Assembly: GCF_003315035.1 (NCBI RefSeq)
Contig: NZ_QNRE01000002.1
Span: 868,001-932,000 of the forward strand
Source of the DNA: Nocardia puris
GTDB taxonomy: Bacteria > Actinomycetota > Actinomycetes > Mycobacteriales > Mycobacteriaceae
Reading direction: 5' to 3'
Length of the DNA stretch: 64,000 nucleotides
Below the pieces are notes generated by a model, which was given only the letters and a program-made list of their open reading frames with translations, did no database searches and was not told the DNA's origin. Position 1 is the stretch's first letter. Each line of letters opens with the position of its first letter. Shown in pieces: positions 1 through 8,495 of the stretch. A program made the position numbers and the translations under genes.

Positions 1-348
1 GACGATCTGATCGGGCAGCACGGGCCGGTGATGTTCCATCAGTCCGGCGGCTGCTGCGACGGCAGCGCCCCGATGTGCTACCCGCGCGGCGAGTTCCGCG
101 TGGGCGCCTCGGACGTGCTGCTCGGCACCGTCGCGGCGGACACCCCGTTCTGGATGAGCGCCGATCAATTCGAGTATTGGAAACACACCCATCTCACGGT
201 CGACGTCGTCCCGGGTCGCGGGAGCGGATTCTCCTTGGAAGCGCCCGAAGGCGTGCGGTTCCTGATCCGCTCCCGCCTCCTCACCGACGAGGAGTTCACC
301 GACCTCGAAGCGGCGCCCCCGCCCAGAACGGGCGCCGATCTCGAATAG
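1..348 (+). CDS. DUF779 domain-containing protein, 5' end missing
   Basis: The reading frame is open from the first base of the window to a TAG at 346-348, so the start lies outside. The 115 visible residues carry the family signature FHQSGGCCDGS followed by PMCYP and a stretch rich in F/W/Y (FWMSADQFEYWKHTH). DUF779 proteins are about 110-130 residues, so most of the gene is here. The cysteine pair suggests metal binding, but no function is established. In actinobacteria these genes usually sit beside an aldehyde dehydrogenase, which would be to the left of the window. Family assignment is from recalled signature; function is unknown. Confidence 0.85.
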   Translation, partial: DDLIGQHGPVMFHQSGGCCDGSAPMCYPRGEFRVGASDVLLGTVAADTPFWMSADQFEYWKHTHLTVDVVPGRGSGFSLEAPEGVRFLIRSRLLTDEEFTDLEAAPPPRTGADLE

Positions 349-375
349 ACGTGTGCCGGTTCGCCGGTGCACACC

Positions 376-412
376 GTTCCGCCCACCGGTTCGCCGCGCC
401 GGTGGGCGGAAC
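376..412. terminator. Bidirectional GC-rich hairpin terminator
   Basis: A perfect 14-bp inverted repeat (arms 376-389 and 399-412, GTTCCGCCCACCGG and its complement) encloses a 9-base loop. It lies between two convergent genes, 28 bases after the DUF779 stop. No U-tract follows, as is usual for actinobacterial terminators. Confidence 0.7.
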
Positions 413-500
413 ATCGGCCTCGCAGGGCACGCGAGGCCGCCGACCTGTGGCGCAGGCTCACCACCGGCGCGGGCGTGGAGGCGCGTGTGGGCGCACTCGG

Positions 501-529
501 GCAGGGCGCGCGGTCGGGGCGCGCCCTGC
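501..529. terminator. Second GC-rich hairpin before the oxidoreductase stop
   Basis: A perfect 11-bp inverted repeat (501-511 with 519-529, GCAGGGCGCGC and its complement, 7-base loop) sits 17 bases beyond the stop of the minus-strand oxidoreductase gene and probably terminates it. Confidence 0.6.
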
Positions 530-546
530 GGTGCGTGGTCGTGGGC

Positions 547-1461
547 TCAGCCGGTGGTGAGCGAGGCGTCGACTTCGATCGCGATCTTGCCGCGCACGCC
601 GCCGGATTCGCTATGGCGGTGGGCGGTGGCCAGGTCCGTGAGCGGGTAGACCGCCGCTATGGCCGGGCGCAGGCGTCCGGCCTCGAATTCGGTTGCGAGA
701 GATGACAAGTCGGCCGCCGATGGTTGCACGTGCAGGCGGTGATAGCGCGGGTCGCCCTCGGCGTCGGAGTCCAGGGCCGCGATGAGTACGCCGTCGGGGC
801 GCAGCACGCGGAGCGAGCGTTTGCCGTAATCGCCGCCCACCAGGTCGAGGACCACGTCGACTTCGGCGAGCGATTCGGCGAAATCCGCTGTCCTGTAATC
901 GATCAGCTCGTGCGCGCCGAGCCCCCGCAGATAGCCGTGATGCTTCGCGCTCGCCGTGCCGATGACATGCGCGCCGCGCGCGACCGCCAGTTGCACGGCG
1001 AGGTGCCCGACACCACCCGCCGCAGCGTGGATCAGAACACGCTGCCCCGCGGCCACAGCGGACAGGGACTGCCACGCCGTGAGCCCGGCCGTCGGCAGTG
1101 CCGCCGACTCCAGATACGAAGCGCCGGCGGGGATCTGGGCGAGCACGGCGGCAGGCACAGTCAGGTATTCGGCGTTCGCGCCGTAACGACCGAACACCAA
1201 CCCGAAAACCGGCTCCCCTCCCCGGAATTCACTCACGTCAGCCCCGGCTTCGGCCACGACCCCCGACACATCGAATCCCAGCGTGAACGGCAGCTCCCAC
1301 GGCGGATTCACCTGCCCCGCCCGCACTTTCCAATCAGCGGGATTCACACTCGTCGCCGCCACCCGCACCACCACCTCACCCGGCCCCGGCCGCGGACGCT
1401 CCACCGTCACCGCCCGCAACACTTCCGGCCCCCCGAACTCATCCTGCGTGATCACCAACAT
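547..1461 (-). CDS. NADP-dependent alcohol dehydrogenase / quinone oxidoreductase family protein
   Basis: A 304-residue medium-chain dehydrogenase/reductase. The N-terminal GroES-like domain begins LVITQDEFGGPEVL and contains NPADWKVR; the Rossmann domain has the nucleotide loop HAAAGGVGHLAVQLA near residue 145. No zinc-ligand cysteines are visible, so it belongs to the zinc-independent quinone oxidoreductase branch, which reduces quinones or enones with NADPH. I chose ATG 1461 because the protein fold starts there; the frame remains open 63 bases upstream without homology. It is transcribed divergently from an HxlR regulator, a pairing typical of quinone-responsive switches. The exact substrate is unknown. 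Confidence 0.85.
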   Translation of the reverse strand: MLVITQDEFGGPEVLRAVTVERPRPGPGEVVVRVAATSVNPADWKVRAGQVNPPWELPFTLGFDVSGVVAEAGADVSEFRGGEPVFGLVFGRYGANAEYLTVPAAVLAQIPAGASYLESAALPTAGLTAWQSLSAVAAGQRVLIHAAAGGVGHLAVQLAVARGAHVIGTASAKHHGYLRGLGAHELIDYRTADFAESLAEVDVVLDLVGGDYGKRSLRVLRPDGVLIAALDSDAEGDPRYHRLHVQPSAADLSSLATEFEAGRLRPAIAAVYPLTDLATAHRHSESGGVRGKIAIEVDASLTTG

Positions 1462-1964
1462 GCGTTCGATCCTGCTGCGCACGAATGGGTACCGGAAGAA
1501 GGCACTTTCGGGATCCCCAGGCACTTCCGGGAACCCACCCCGGCATCCTCGGCGCCACCGCGACCATCCTCTACGCAGCGCTCCAGCTCACCTCCCCTTG
1601 ATGGCGAGGCTGTTCCGTTCTTCGGTCGCCGCAACTCGGGGTGTGCGGTGCGAAACTCCAGGTTGCCCGTCCGCCGGATCGAACGGTGGCGGGGACGCGA
1701 GAGCACTCGGCGCGACCACGGGCGCCCGCCGGGAACTGCGCTGGTTGAGCGCCGTCGTACCTCTCGTGCCGAGGGGTGCGGATACGCTCGACTCATGCTG
1801 TACGCAACGTCCGCGCCCGACGTCGCCGCCTTTCGCGCGACCCATCGCGGTGCGATGCACGCCGCGCAGGGTGCCGGGTGCTCCGCGGGACCCGCGTACT
1901 GCCGGCCGGGCGGCGCCGGGACTGCCGCCGATCCGCATCACCTCGCGTCCGGGCGGATCGAATC
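1462..1964. other. Intergenic region between divergent oxidoreductase and HxlR genes
   Basis: About 500 bases with no convincing gene. Several open frames cross it on both strands, but they are arginine- and proline-rich translations typical of non-coding high-GC DNA. It must contain the promoters of both flanking genes. I see no clear palindrome that would be the HxlR operator. Confidence 0.5.
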
Positions 1965-2378
1965 GTGAGCGGTGGGCCGAATGCGGAGCGGACGTCGGGT
2001 CTCGTCTCCGAGTACCTCGCCGACTGCCCGGCGCGTGAGGTGCTGACCATCCTGTCCGACAAATGGGTGTTGCTGGTGCTGGGCGTGCTCCGTAAGACGG
2101 GCCCGATCCGCTACAACGAGTTGCGGCGGACGCTCGACGGGATCACCCAGAAGGTGCTCACGACAACGCTGCGCACACTGGAGCGTGACGGTCTCGTGCA
2201 TCGCGCCGTCTACCCCACGGTGCCGCCTCGGGTCGAGTACTCGCTCACCGAACTCGGGGTGAGCATCGGCGATATCGGGCGTGCGCTGGGCGAATGGTCG
2301 CAGCGGCATCACGGGGAGGTGGCCGAGGCGCGGGCGAGGTTCGACGAACGGGTCGCGGGCGCCGCCGAACCGGGGTGA
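1965..2378 (+). CDS. HxlR family winged-helix transcriptional regulator
   Basis: A 137-residue protein with the whole HxlR fold: the conserved cysteine in ADCPAREVL (Cys21 from this start), followed by LSDKWVLLVLGVL, the recognition-helix segment RYNELRRTLDGITQKVLTTTLRTLERDGLV, and the wing VPPRVEYSLTELG. In YodB and QorR of this family that cysteine senses quinones or oxidants. GTG 1965 gives the family's usual length; the frame stays open upstream without homology. The divergent neighbour is an NADPH quinone-oxidoreductase-like gene, so this regulator probably represses it, as QorR does. Redox sensing here is inference. Confidence 0.85.
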   Translation: MSGGPNAERTSGLVSEYLADCPAREVLTILSDKWVLLVLGVLRKTGPIRYNELRRTLDGITQKVLTTTLRTLERDGLVHRAVYPTVPPRVEYSLTELGVSIGDIGRALGEWSQRHHGEVAEARARFDERVAGAAEPG

Positions 2379-2489
2379 TCACGCAGGTTTCCCCTCGGTT
2401 ACAAGTCGATCTTCGCCGTCGACCCGGATGATCATGCGGGCGTAAACTGGATCTCCGCGTACCCCGAGCATGCGAAAGGGGTGGCAGCC

Positions 2490-3242
2490 ATGTGGAGCGC
2501 CTGTCGCCACCTGTTTCTCGCGACCGTCGTGGTCGCCACGGCCGCGTTCGGTTCCGGAGCGGCGGCCGCGGTCACGGTCGGCGCCGACACCGTCGAACGC
2601 GTCGCCTCGATCACGCCGTCGGCCGGTCAGGAGGTGGGGATCGCGCATCCGGTGACCATCCGTTTCGCCGAACCGGTCGAGAACCGGGCGCGGGCGGAAC
2701 GGTTCGTCGACGTCCGCGCCGGCGATTCGCTCCCCGGCACGCTTGCCTGGACCGGCGACCGCGAACTCACCTGGACACCCGACGGGTTCCTGCCCGCGAG
2801 GACGGGCATCAGCGTCGTGGCGGGCGGGGCGCGCACCGAGTTCCGCACCAACGCGGGTGTCACGGCGGTCGCGAACATGTCCGCGCACACCTTCACCGTC
2901 AGTATCGGTGGACAGATCGCGCGCACCATGCCCGCGTCCATGGGCAAGCCCGGCTGGGAGACCCCGACGGGCACCTTCCCCGTGCTGGAGAAGTTCCGCT
3001 CGATCGTGTTCGACTCCCGCACCATCGGCATCCCGCTGAACCACCCCGAGGGCTACCTCATCAACGGCGAGTACGCCGAAAGGCTCACGTGGAGTGGCGT
3101 TTTCGTGCACTCCGCGCCGTGGTCGGTGGATTCCCAGGGCTACGCCAACGTCAGCCACGGCTGCATCAACCTCGCTCCCGACGACGCCCGCTGGTACTAC
3201 GAAACGGTCGGTATCGGCGATCCGGTGACCGTGCACTGGTAG
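2490..3242 (+). CDS. L,D-transpeptidase (YkuD) with Ig-like domain
   Basis: A 250-residue secreted cell-wall enzyme. An N-terminal signal peptide (roughly residues 1-27, hydrophobic core FLATVVVATAAFGSGAAAA) is followed by a bacterial Ig-like domain and a C-terminal YkuD domain. The catalytic motif is intact: His207 in VHSAPW, then SHGCIN with His223 and nucleophile Cys225. Such enzymes make 3-3 crosslinks between meso-diaminopimelate residues of peptidoglycan and are targets of carbapenems. ATG 2490 is preferred over GTG 2481 because AAAGGGG at 2476-2482 is correctly spaced only from the ATG. It resembles mycobacterial LdtMt enzymes but has a single Ig-like domain and no lipobox that I can see. 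Confidence 0.9.
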   Translation: MWSACRHLFLATVVVATAAFGSGAAAAVTVGADTVERVASITPSAGQEVGIAHPVTIRFAEPVENRARAERFVDVRAGDSLPGTLAWTGDRELTWTPDGFLPARTGISVVAGGARTEFRTNAGVTAVANMSAHTFTVSIGGQIARTMPASMGKPGWETPTGTFPVLEKFRSIVFDSRTIGIPLNHPEGYLINGEYAERLTWSGVFVHSAPWSVDSQGYANVSHGCINLAPDDARWYYETVGIGDPVTVHW

Positions 3243-3387
3243 GCCTTCCCGCCGTCACCGTGACGGCCGCTCCGCCACGCGACGCGCCGCTACGTTTCGC
3301 CGAACACCCCGGACTGGCAGTATCGTGCCGGGGAGCTTGTTTCGAGCGCGACGTACCCGACGGGCGCGATCTGACGAAGGCGGGGAG

Positions 3388-5022
3388 ATGGATCGACCGG
3401 ATGCGACTTCAGGGCCCGGCCCGGCGCACGGCCGAGGCGGCCGCCCGGATCAGTGGGGGTCCGACCCGTCCGCAGCCCGGCGCACTCCTGGTTATCCGAC
3501 GCCCGAGACCGGCCCGCGCCCGCACGAAACCCGGAATACCCCGACCGGTAGGTACGGAAACTCCGAATCGCCGCGACTACCGGAAGTCTCGCGGGGGATG
3601 AACGATTCGGGTCCGATCCCCCGCCGTCCGGCACCGGCGACGGACTCGTCCGGCCGGCATCGCACGCCGCCACCGCGGCCCGCGCAAGCGGCGGGTGGTC
3701 CGGCACCGAACGTCCCCCACCGCCCGCACGACTCCGGCCCGCTGCCGCGCACCGCACCACCGCCTCCCCCCGGACCGCGGCACCAGGCCGGCCAACCGGC
3801 GCAGACGTCGCCTCGAGGGCTCACGCCGCCGTCCGGCGCCGCGTTCGAAACAGGCCCGCTCGCCCGGAGGAACGAGCCCCCTCGCGCACCGCAGACGCGC
3901 CCCGCCCCGCAAGCCGCCAGGGCACCCCGCCCGGCCCCGGTCATCTCCCCCGAGAGCACGACTCGATCGCGGCACGCCGCCCGGGATCTCGGCGCACCGC
4001 AGGCGCGTCAGCCGCTCAGCACCTCGCCGACCGAACGCATGCCCCGCCTCGCACCCGATGCCGCGAGACCCGCCGCCTCCACAACCGAGCCGGGGCCGGT
4101 CGTCACGCCGGACACCCCCGGTCTGGACCACCGCAGCGCGCACGCCGCGCGCACCGCCCGGCGCACCACCGCCGACTCCCCCGCCGATTTCCGGCCCACC
4201 CGCCGCTACAGCACGGTGAGCGCCGCGCAGACCGACACCGCCGTGCGCGAACCGCTGGTCGAAGCCTCGGCGGCCCGCAAGCGCAGGCCGTGGTCGTCCG
4301 GCGGCTCCGCCGAGCAGCCCGCGCGTGTGCGCGATCCGCTCGCCGAACTGGCGGCGGCGCGAGCCGCACGGACCGCCGAACCGGGCTACGGGTCCAGCCC
4401 CGGGGAGCCGCCCACGAACCGCCCGGAGCCCGAGTTCCAGCCCACCTCCTTCCCCGAGGAGGACGTCTTCACCCGGATGATCGACCGCTCGCCCAAACGC
4501 GGCCGGGTCCGTCGGTGGGCGCCCGCGCTGATCGCATCGATCGGTGCGCTCGCCCTCACCGGTGGCGCGTTGACGTTCATCGGCAGTGACGATCCCGCGC
4601 CCACGTCCTCGAGCGCTCCCGCCCCGGCCGCCGAACCCGCCGCGGCCGCGCCGTGTGCGTTCGAGCGGGTCGGCGACCGATTCCAAGGCAATATCGAGGG
4701 CGGCACCGACTCCGGCCCGTCCGCGATCTTCGCCTTCCAGCACGCGTATTACGTCACGCGCTCGGCGGAGCTGGCGCGCGCGGTGGTGGCGCCCAACGCG
4801 TCGGTGCCCACGGCCGAGGCCATCCAGACCGGTATCGACAGCATCCCGGCGGGCACCACCCACTGCGTCACCATCACGCCGGGTACCTTCGCCGGACAGT
4901 TCCGCGTGGTAGTCACCGAGAAGCGCCCCGACAGCGCCGCCACGACCTACAACCCGCAACTGGTGAGCGTCGCCCGCACCGGGGACCGCACACTCATCAC
5001 CGGGATCGCGCCGGCGAGCTGA
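3388..5022 (+). CDS. Proline-rich single-pass membrane protein with conserved extracellular domain
   Basis: A 544-residue protein. The first 370 or so residues are disordered and rich in Pro, Ala, Arg and Thr. One transmembrane segment follows (WAPALIASIGALALTGGAL), then a Ser/Pro/Ala-rich linker and a folded C-terminal domain of about 120 residues beginning CAFERVGDRFQGN and containing two cysteines. The topology predicts a long cytoplasmic tail and a small extracytoplasmic domain. I take ATG 3388, preceded by GCGGGGAG, as the start. I do not recognise the domain by function; similar proteins occur in nocardiae and mycobacteria as uncharacterised membrane proteins. The low-complexity tail may act as a protein-interaction scaffold, which is speculation. 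Confidence 0.7.
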   Translation: MDRPDATSGPGPAHGRGGRPDQWGSDPSAARRTPGYPTPETGPRPHETRNTPTGRYGNSESPRLPEVSRGMNDSGPIPRRPAPATDSSGRHRTPPPRPAQAAGGPAPNVPHRPHDSGPLPRTAPPPPPGPRHQAGQPAQTSPRGLTPPSGAAFETGPLARRNEPPRAPQTRPAPQAARAPRPAPVISPESTTRSRHAARDLGAPQARQPLSTSPTERMPRLAPDAARPAASTTEPGPVVTPDTPGLDHRSAHAARTARRTTADSPADFRPTRRYSTVSAAQTDTAVREPLVEASAARKRRPWSSGGSAEQPARVRDPLAELAAARAARTAEPGYGSSPGEPPTNRPEPEFQPTSFPEEDVFTRMIDRSPKRGRVRRWAPALIASIGALALTGGALTFIGSDDPAPTSSSAPAPAAEPAAAAPCAFERVGDRFQGNIEGGTDSGPSAIFAFQHAYYVTRSAELARAVVAPNASVPTAEAIQTGIDSIPAGTTHCVTITPGTFAGQFRVVVTEKRPDSAATTYNPQLVSVARTGDRTLITGIAPAS

Positions 5023-5132
5023 GTGCGCGCAGTCGGGGACGGCGTACTCTCCCCGGGATCGTCCCCCGCGACCAGAGCACGCTCAGCGGGGACGGCACGT
5101 TCACCTGGACCGCGCCCACGACCCTGGTATCG

Positions 5133-5342
5133 GTTGCGCGCGGCATGCTCCGGAACCACGCCCAAGGCGAGCAGATGCACGGCAGTCGCGTCGCCCAGCG
5201 CCCAGATCCCGCGGTCGGTGGCGGGAATCGACACCGGCCCGTCGGCGCCCTGCACCGTCACCTCTGCCCCGGTCTCCGGCCCGTCCACCGTGCCGCAGGC
5301 ACCCACCAGCACCACCACAGCCAGCAACAGAAGTCCCCGCAT
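5133..5342 (-). pseudogene. 5' fragment of a siderophore-binding lipoprotein gene
   Basis: The minus strand from ATG 5342 encodes a lipoprotein signal peptide with lipobox LVGAC, then about 50 residues that resemble the start of FepB/FecB-type iron-siderophore substrate-binding proteins (DGPVSIPATDRGIWALGDA, ALGVVPEHAARN). After residue 70 the match is lost in all three frames and no ligand-binding domain follows, so this is a truncated remnant. The frame itself runs on to about 4947. It lies tail-to-tail with the proline-rich membrane protein gene. A second broken member of the same family is at 9743-10736. Confidence 0.5.
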
Positions 5343-5531
5343 CGCAATCCTTTCCGGCGATCCGCCACCCCGCACCGCCTGAGAGCAACCGCGAAAGCCC
5401 CACCCGCGCGGGATAATTCGGCGGGCGGCCGGGTCTCGATGACGGGTCATCGGCTCCCTCTCGACGCGGCGTGACCCAGGTGACCAAGGCCGACCCAAGT
5501 CTTGTTCTTGAAGTCGGCTTGATGTCAACTG

Positions 5532-6155
5532 GTGATCATGGGCGCATCCCGGGTACCGATCGCGGCCGCCGCCGCGCTGTTCGATCTACCGGCCTCCACC
5601 GTGCGGTGGTGGGAGCGCGCGGGGGTGCTGCCGCCGCCCGATCGCGCCGGTGGGCGCCGCCGCTACAGCTACCGCGACCTGCGCCGACTGGGGCTCGCCT
5701 ACCTCTGTTGCGTCACCGGGATGATGCCGCTGGACCGGGCCGCGGTGGTCACCACCGGGCGGGCCGGGCACGCGGACTGGCAGCGCGAAGTGCGCACGCA
5801 GATCGGGGTGATCGAGGAGCGGATCCGGCGGTTGCACGGCGCCCGCGACTACCTCGAGCATCTACTCACCTGCACCGACGACGACCCGGCGGGACATTGC
5901 CCGATGTTGGAGAAGGAACTGCGGCAGTACACCCCGCGCGGCCGCATCCCGGTCGCCGACCTGCTGGCGGCCGCCGAGTACGCGGACGCGCACCGGGCGG
6001 CCCGATCCGGTGACGAAATAAGCACTTTCGGTGACGAAACCTGCCCGGTGTGCGCCGCGCCCCTCGACCAGCCGGCCAGCGGACGCAAACGCCGCTACTG
6101 CTCGGCGGCGTGCCGGCAGCGCGCCTACCGGTCACGGGTGACAGCCACCGAATAG
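5532..6155 (+). CDS. MerR family regulator with C-terminal zinc-finger-like motif
   Basis: A 207-residue protein with an N-terminal MerR helix-turn-helix (FDLPASTVRWWERAGVLPPPDRAGGRRRYSYRDLRRL split as FDLPASTVRWWERAG and RRRYSYRDLRRLGLAYL), a dimerisation helix near residues 80-115, and a C-terminal motif with CPVC and YCSAACRQRAYR spaced as a treble-clef zinc-binding site. Proteins with this CxxC...CxxxC tail are common in actinobacteria, but their ligands are unknown. The start may be GTG 5532 or ATG 5538. No adjacent target gene is obvious; the region in front has an imperfect TTGAAG/CTTGAT dyad near 5511-5526 that could be its own operator. Confidence 0.8.
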   Translation: MIMGASRVPIAAAAALFDLPASTVRWWERAGVLPPPDRAGGRRRYSYRDLRRLGLAYLCCVTGMMPLDRAAVVTTGRAGHADWQREVRTQIGVIEERIRRLHGARDYLEHLLTCTDDDPAGHCPMLEKELRQYTPRGRIPVADLLAAAEYADAHRAARSGDEISTFGDETCPVCAAPLDQPASGRKRRYCSAACRQRAYRSRVTATE

Positions 6156-6217
6156 CCGCGCCGCTGCCTACTCGACTCCGACACCGCGACGTATCCGGCA
6201 GCGGCGTCCGAGCCCTC

Positions 6218-6394
6218 TCAGATCCCCGGCCGGTACCCGGGAAGGCCGAGCAACTGCCCGATGAACAGGATGATCGGGTCCAGCCACGCGGACCAGGGGT
6301 TCGCGGGCGGCGGCGTGGCGCCGGCTGCTCCCGCGCCGAACGCGACGAGCAGACTCACACCCAGAACTACCACGGTCGCACGAGAGTTCGTCAT
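6218..6394 (-). CDS. Small secreted protein
   Basis: A 58-residue product with a clear signal peptide (TNSRATVVVLGVSLLVAFGAG ending near AGA/TP) and a mature part of about 30 residues, hydrophobic and aromatic, ending in GLPGYRPGI. A purine-rich AGGGGA about ten bases before ATG 6394 supports this start over the longer frame. Many nocardial genomes carry similar tiny exported proteins; no function is known. It stands alone between the MerR gene and folD. Confidence 0.55.
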   Translation of the reverse strand: MTNSRATVVVLGVSLLVAFGAGAAGATPPPANPWSAWLDPIILFIGQLLGLPGYRPGI

Positions 6395-6561
6395 GAATCT
6401 GTCGTCCCCTCGAGGGGCAGTCGGTCGGCCGACTCCGGGACGAGCAGCCGTCACATTCGACCGGACGATACTCCCGATCGCGCCGCCGGCCTACAGCGCG
6501 GATTCGCGGAACGCAGGAATCCGGCTCGGGTCGCGATGGGCCGACGGGCGTCCGCGTGCGC

Positions 6562-7413
6562 TCAGCCCCGGTGCCGCTGGGCCGCGTCCACCACGTGCCG
6601 CATCAGCAGGGCCGTGGTGACGGGGCCGACGCCGCCGGGAACCGGGCTCAGGCCCTCGGCCTTCCCGGCGACAGAGTCGGCGTCGACATCGCCGACGATC
6701 CCGCCGTCGGGCGACTCGTTGGTGCCCACGTCGATGACGACCGCGCCCTCGCGAATGTGCTTGCCGGTGATCAGGCCCGCGCGGCCCGCGGCGGCGACCA
6801 CCACATCGGCGGTGGTGGTGACGGCGGCCAGATCGGCGGTGCGCGAGTGGCAGACGGTCACCGTGGCGTTCTCGGCCAGCAACAACTGAGCGAGCGGTTT
6901 GCCGACCACGTTCGAGCGGCCGACGACCGCCACGTGCCGGCCGGTGAGCGGAATGTCGTGGTGCTTCAGTAGTTCCACCACAGCTTCGGAAGTGGCGGGC
7001 ACGAAGCCGGGCAGGCCCGAGGCCAGCAGGCCCAGGGAGAGCGGGCTGACGCCGTCGACGTCCTTGTCGGCGGCGATCGCGCCACTCACGTCGTCGAGGG
7101 CGACGCCGGCGGGCAGCGGGGTCTGCAACATGATCGCGTCGAACGCGGGGTCCGCGCTGCGTTCGGTGAGTTCGGCGCGGATCCGGTCGGCGGACGCGTC
7201 GGCGCCGAGATCGATACGCTCGCAAGCGATTCCGAGTCGTTCGGCGGCCTTGCGCAGCGAGTTCACGTACCAGGCGCTGGCCGGGTCGTCGTTGGCGACC
7301 ACGAGCGCCAGGCGCGGCGCGGCGCCCCGCTCGGTGAGCGCGGCGGCGCGCTCCTTGGAGTCGGCGTTGAGGGCGGCCGCGAGTTCCTTGCCGGACAGCG
7401 AAACGGTATCCAC
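6562..7413 (-). CDS. folD: FolD-like methylenetetrahydrofolate dehydrogenase/cyclohydrolase
   Basis: A 283-residue member of the FolD family, which oxidises 5,10-methylene-THF with NADP and hydrolyses methenyl-THF. Family landmarks are present: the QTPLP substrate loop, KDVDG, the Rossmann loop VVGRSNVVGKPLAQLLL and PVPGGVGPVT. The catalytic lysine that normally follows the active-site tyrosine by four residues (YxxxK) is missing: here Tyr49 is followed by VNSLRK, so Leu53 takes its place and the nearest lysine is Lys55. This differs from the classical mycobacterial FolD and suggests a paralogue with altered or lost cyclohydrolase activity. The start is GTG 7413. Confidence 0.85.
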   Translation of the reverse strand: MDTVSLSGKELAAALNADSKERAAALTERGAAPRLALVVANDDPASAWYVNSLRKAAERLGIACERIDLGADASADRIRAELTERSADPAFDAIMLQTPLPAGVALDDVSGAIAADKDVDGVSPLSLGLLASGLPGFVPATSEAVVELLKHHDIPLTGRHVAVVGRSNVVGKPLAQLLLAENATVTVCHSRTADLAAVTTTADVVVAAAGRAGLITGKHIREGAVVIDVGTNESPDGGIVGDVDADSVAGKAEGLSPVPGGVGPVTTALLMRHVVDAAQRHRG

Positions 7414-7597
7414 GGTGCCACAGCTTATCCGGGTGCCGGCCCGCGCTTCGCCGCGCCGGGTGAATCAGCGCGCGTTTCGGTCCGGTAATTGCGCCGCGAT
7501 CGCCGCGACCAGTCGTATCGTGGTGGGTGCTCTGCCCCCGGCTAACTGCCAGCTGACGTACCGGAACCCGTTTCACGCGTGGAAGGTGTCGACTGTA

Positions 7598-8470
7598 GTG
7601 AAGATCTCGAGGCATTGGAAAACCCTGGTCGCGGCCGCTTTCGCGACCGTCACCCTGACCGGTGTGCTCGGCGCCCCCGCCCAGGCGGCCCCCGACACCG
7701 ACGCCCTGTACAACTCCGCGCAACGGCACTTCACCGACGGCAACGACGCCGCGGGCCGCGCCGATCTGCGCGCCCTGATCGACGCCGACCCGGCCGACGC
7801 CGACGCGCTGGCCCTGCAAGCCATCTGGTCGCACTACGCGGGCGACATCCCCGCGTTCGCCGACGCGATGGGTCGGCTCGCGGCCGTCGACCCGGCCAAG
7901 AAGGCGGGCACCGACAACGTGATCCACGCCGTGACCGCGGCGGCGGGCACCCTGCCCAATCCCCTGCCCGCGCTGGTCGGCCCGCAGACCGGCATCGTGG
8001 TGCTCGGCTACGGCCTGCTGCCCGACGGCGCGCTGCGGCCCGAGCTGGTGAACCGGCTGACGGCCGCGTGGTTGCAGGCGGTGGCGTCGCCGTTCTCGCC
8101 GATCGTGCTGACCGGCGGCAATCCGCGCAACGGGATCGCCGAGGCCGACGCGATGGCGCACTGGCTGATCGGGCGCGGCATCCCCGCCTCGCGCATCCAC
8201 ATCGAGAACCGCGCCGGCTCCACCGTGCAGAACGCGCTGTTCAGCACCCGCATCCTGCGCGATATCGGTGCGACCAGCGCCGTGGTGGTGACCTCCCCCA
8301 ACCACATCCGGCGCGCGGTGGCCGATTTCATCGTCGCGGGGACCCGCGTCGTCGGCGCGACCACCTCGCTGGAGCAGCTGGTGTCGCAGCTCCCGCCGCC
8401 GCCCCGGCACGCCCAGCGCGGGATCTACCTCGACGCGACCCGGACGTTCCAGCTCGCCACCTCGCGCTGA
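7598..8470 (+). CDS. YdcF/SanA (DUF218) family protein, exported
   Basis: A 290-residue protein with a signal peptide (KTLVAAAFATVTLTGVLGAPAQA) starting at GTG 7598. Residues 30-110 resemble a short TPR-like helical region (ADLRALIDADPADADALALQ). The C-terminal two thirds is the DUF218 domain: IVVLGYGLLPDG, LTGGNPRNGIAEADAMAHWLI, IENRAGSTVQNA and VVTSPNHIRRAV are the usual conserved blocks. E. coli SanA and ElyC of this family act in envelope integrity. Extracytoplasmic location is inferred from the signal peptide; the substrate is unknown. Confidence 0.85.
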   Translation: MKISRHWKTLVAAAFATVTLTGVLGAPAQAAPDTDALYNSAQRHFTDGNDAAGRADLRALIDADPADADALALQAIWSHYAGDIPAFADAMGRLAAVDPAKKAGTDNVIHAVTAAAGTLPNPLPALVGPQTGIVVLGYGLLPDGALRPELVNRLTAAWLQAVASPFSPIVLTGGNPRNGIAEADAMAHWLIGRGIPASRIHIENRAGSTVQNALFSTRILRDIGATSAVVVTSPNHIRRAVADFIVAGTRVVGATTSLEQLVSQLPPPPRHAQRGIYLDATRTFQLATSR

Positions 8471-8495
8471 CAATTCGCTGGTCACGCCCGGACCG

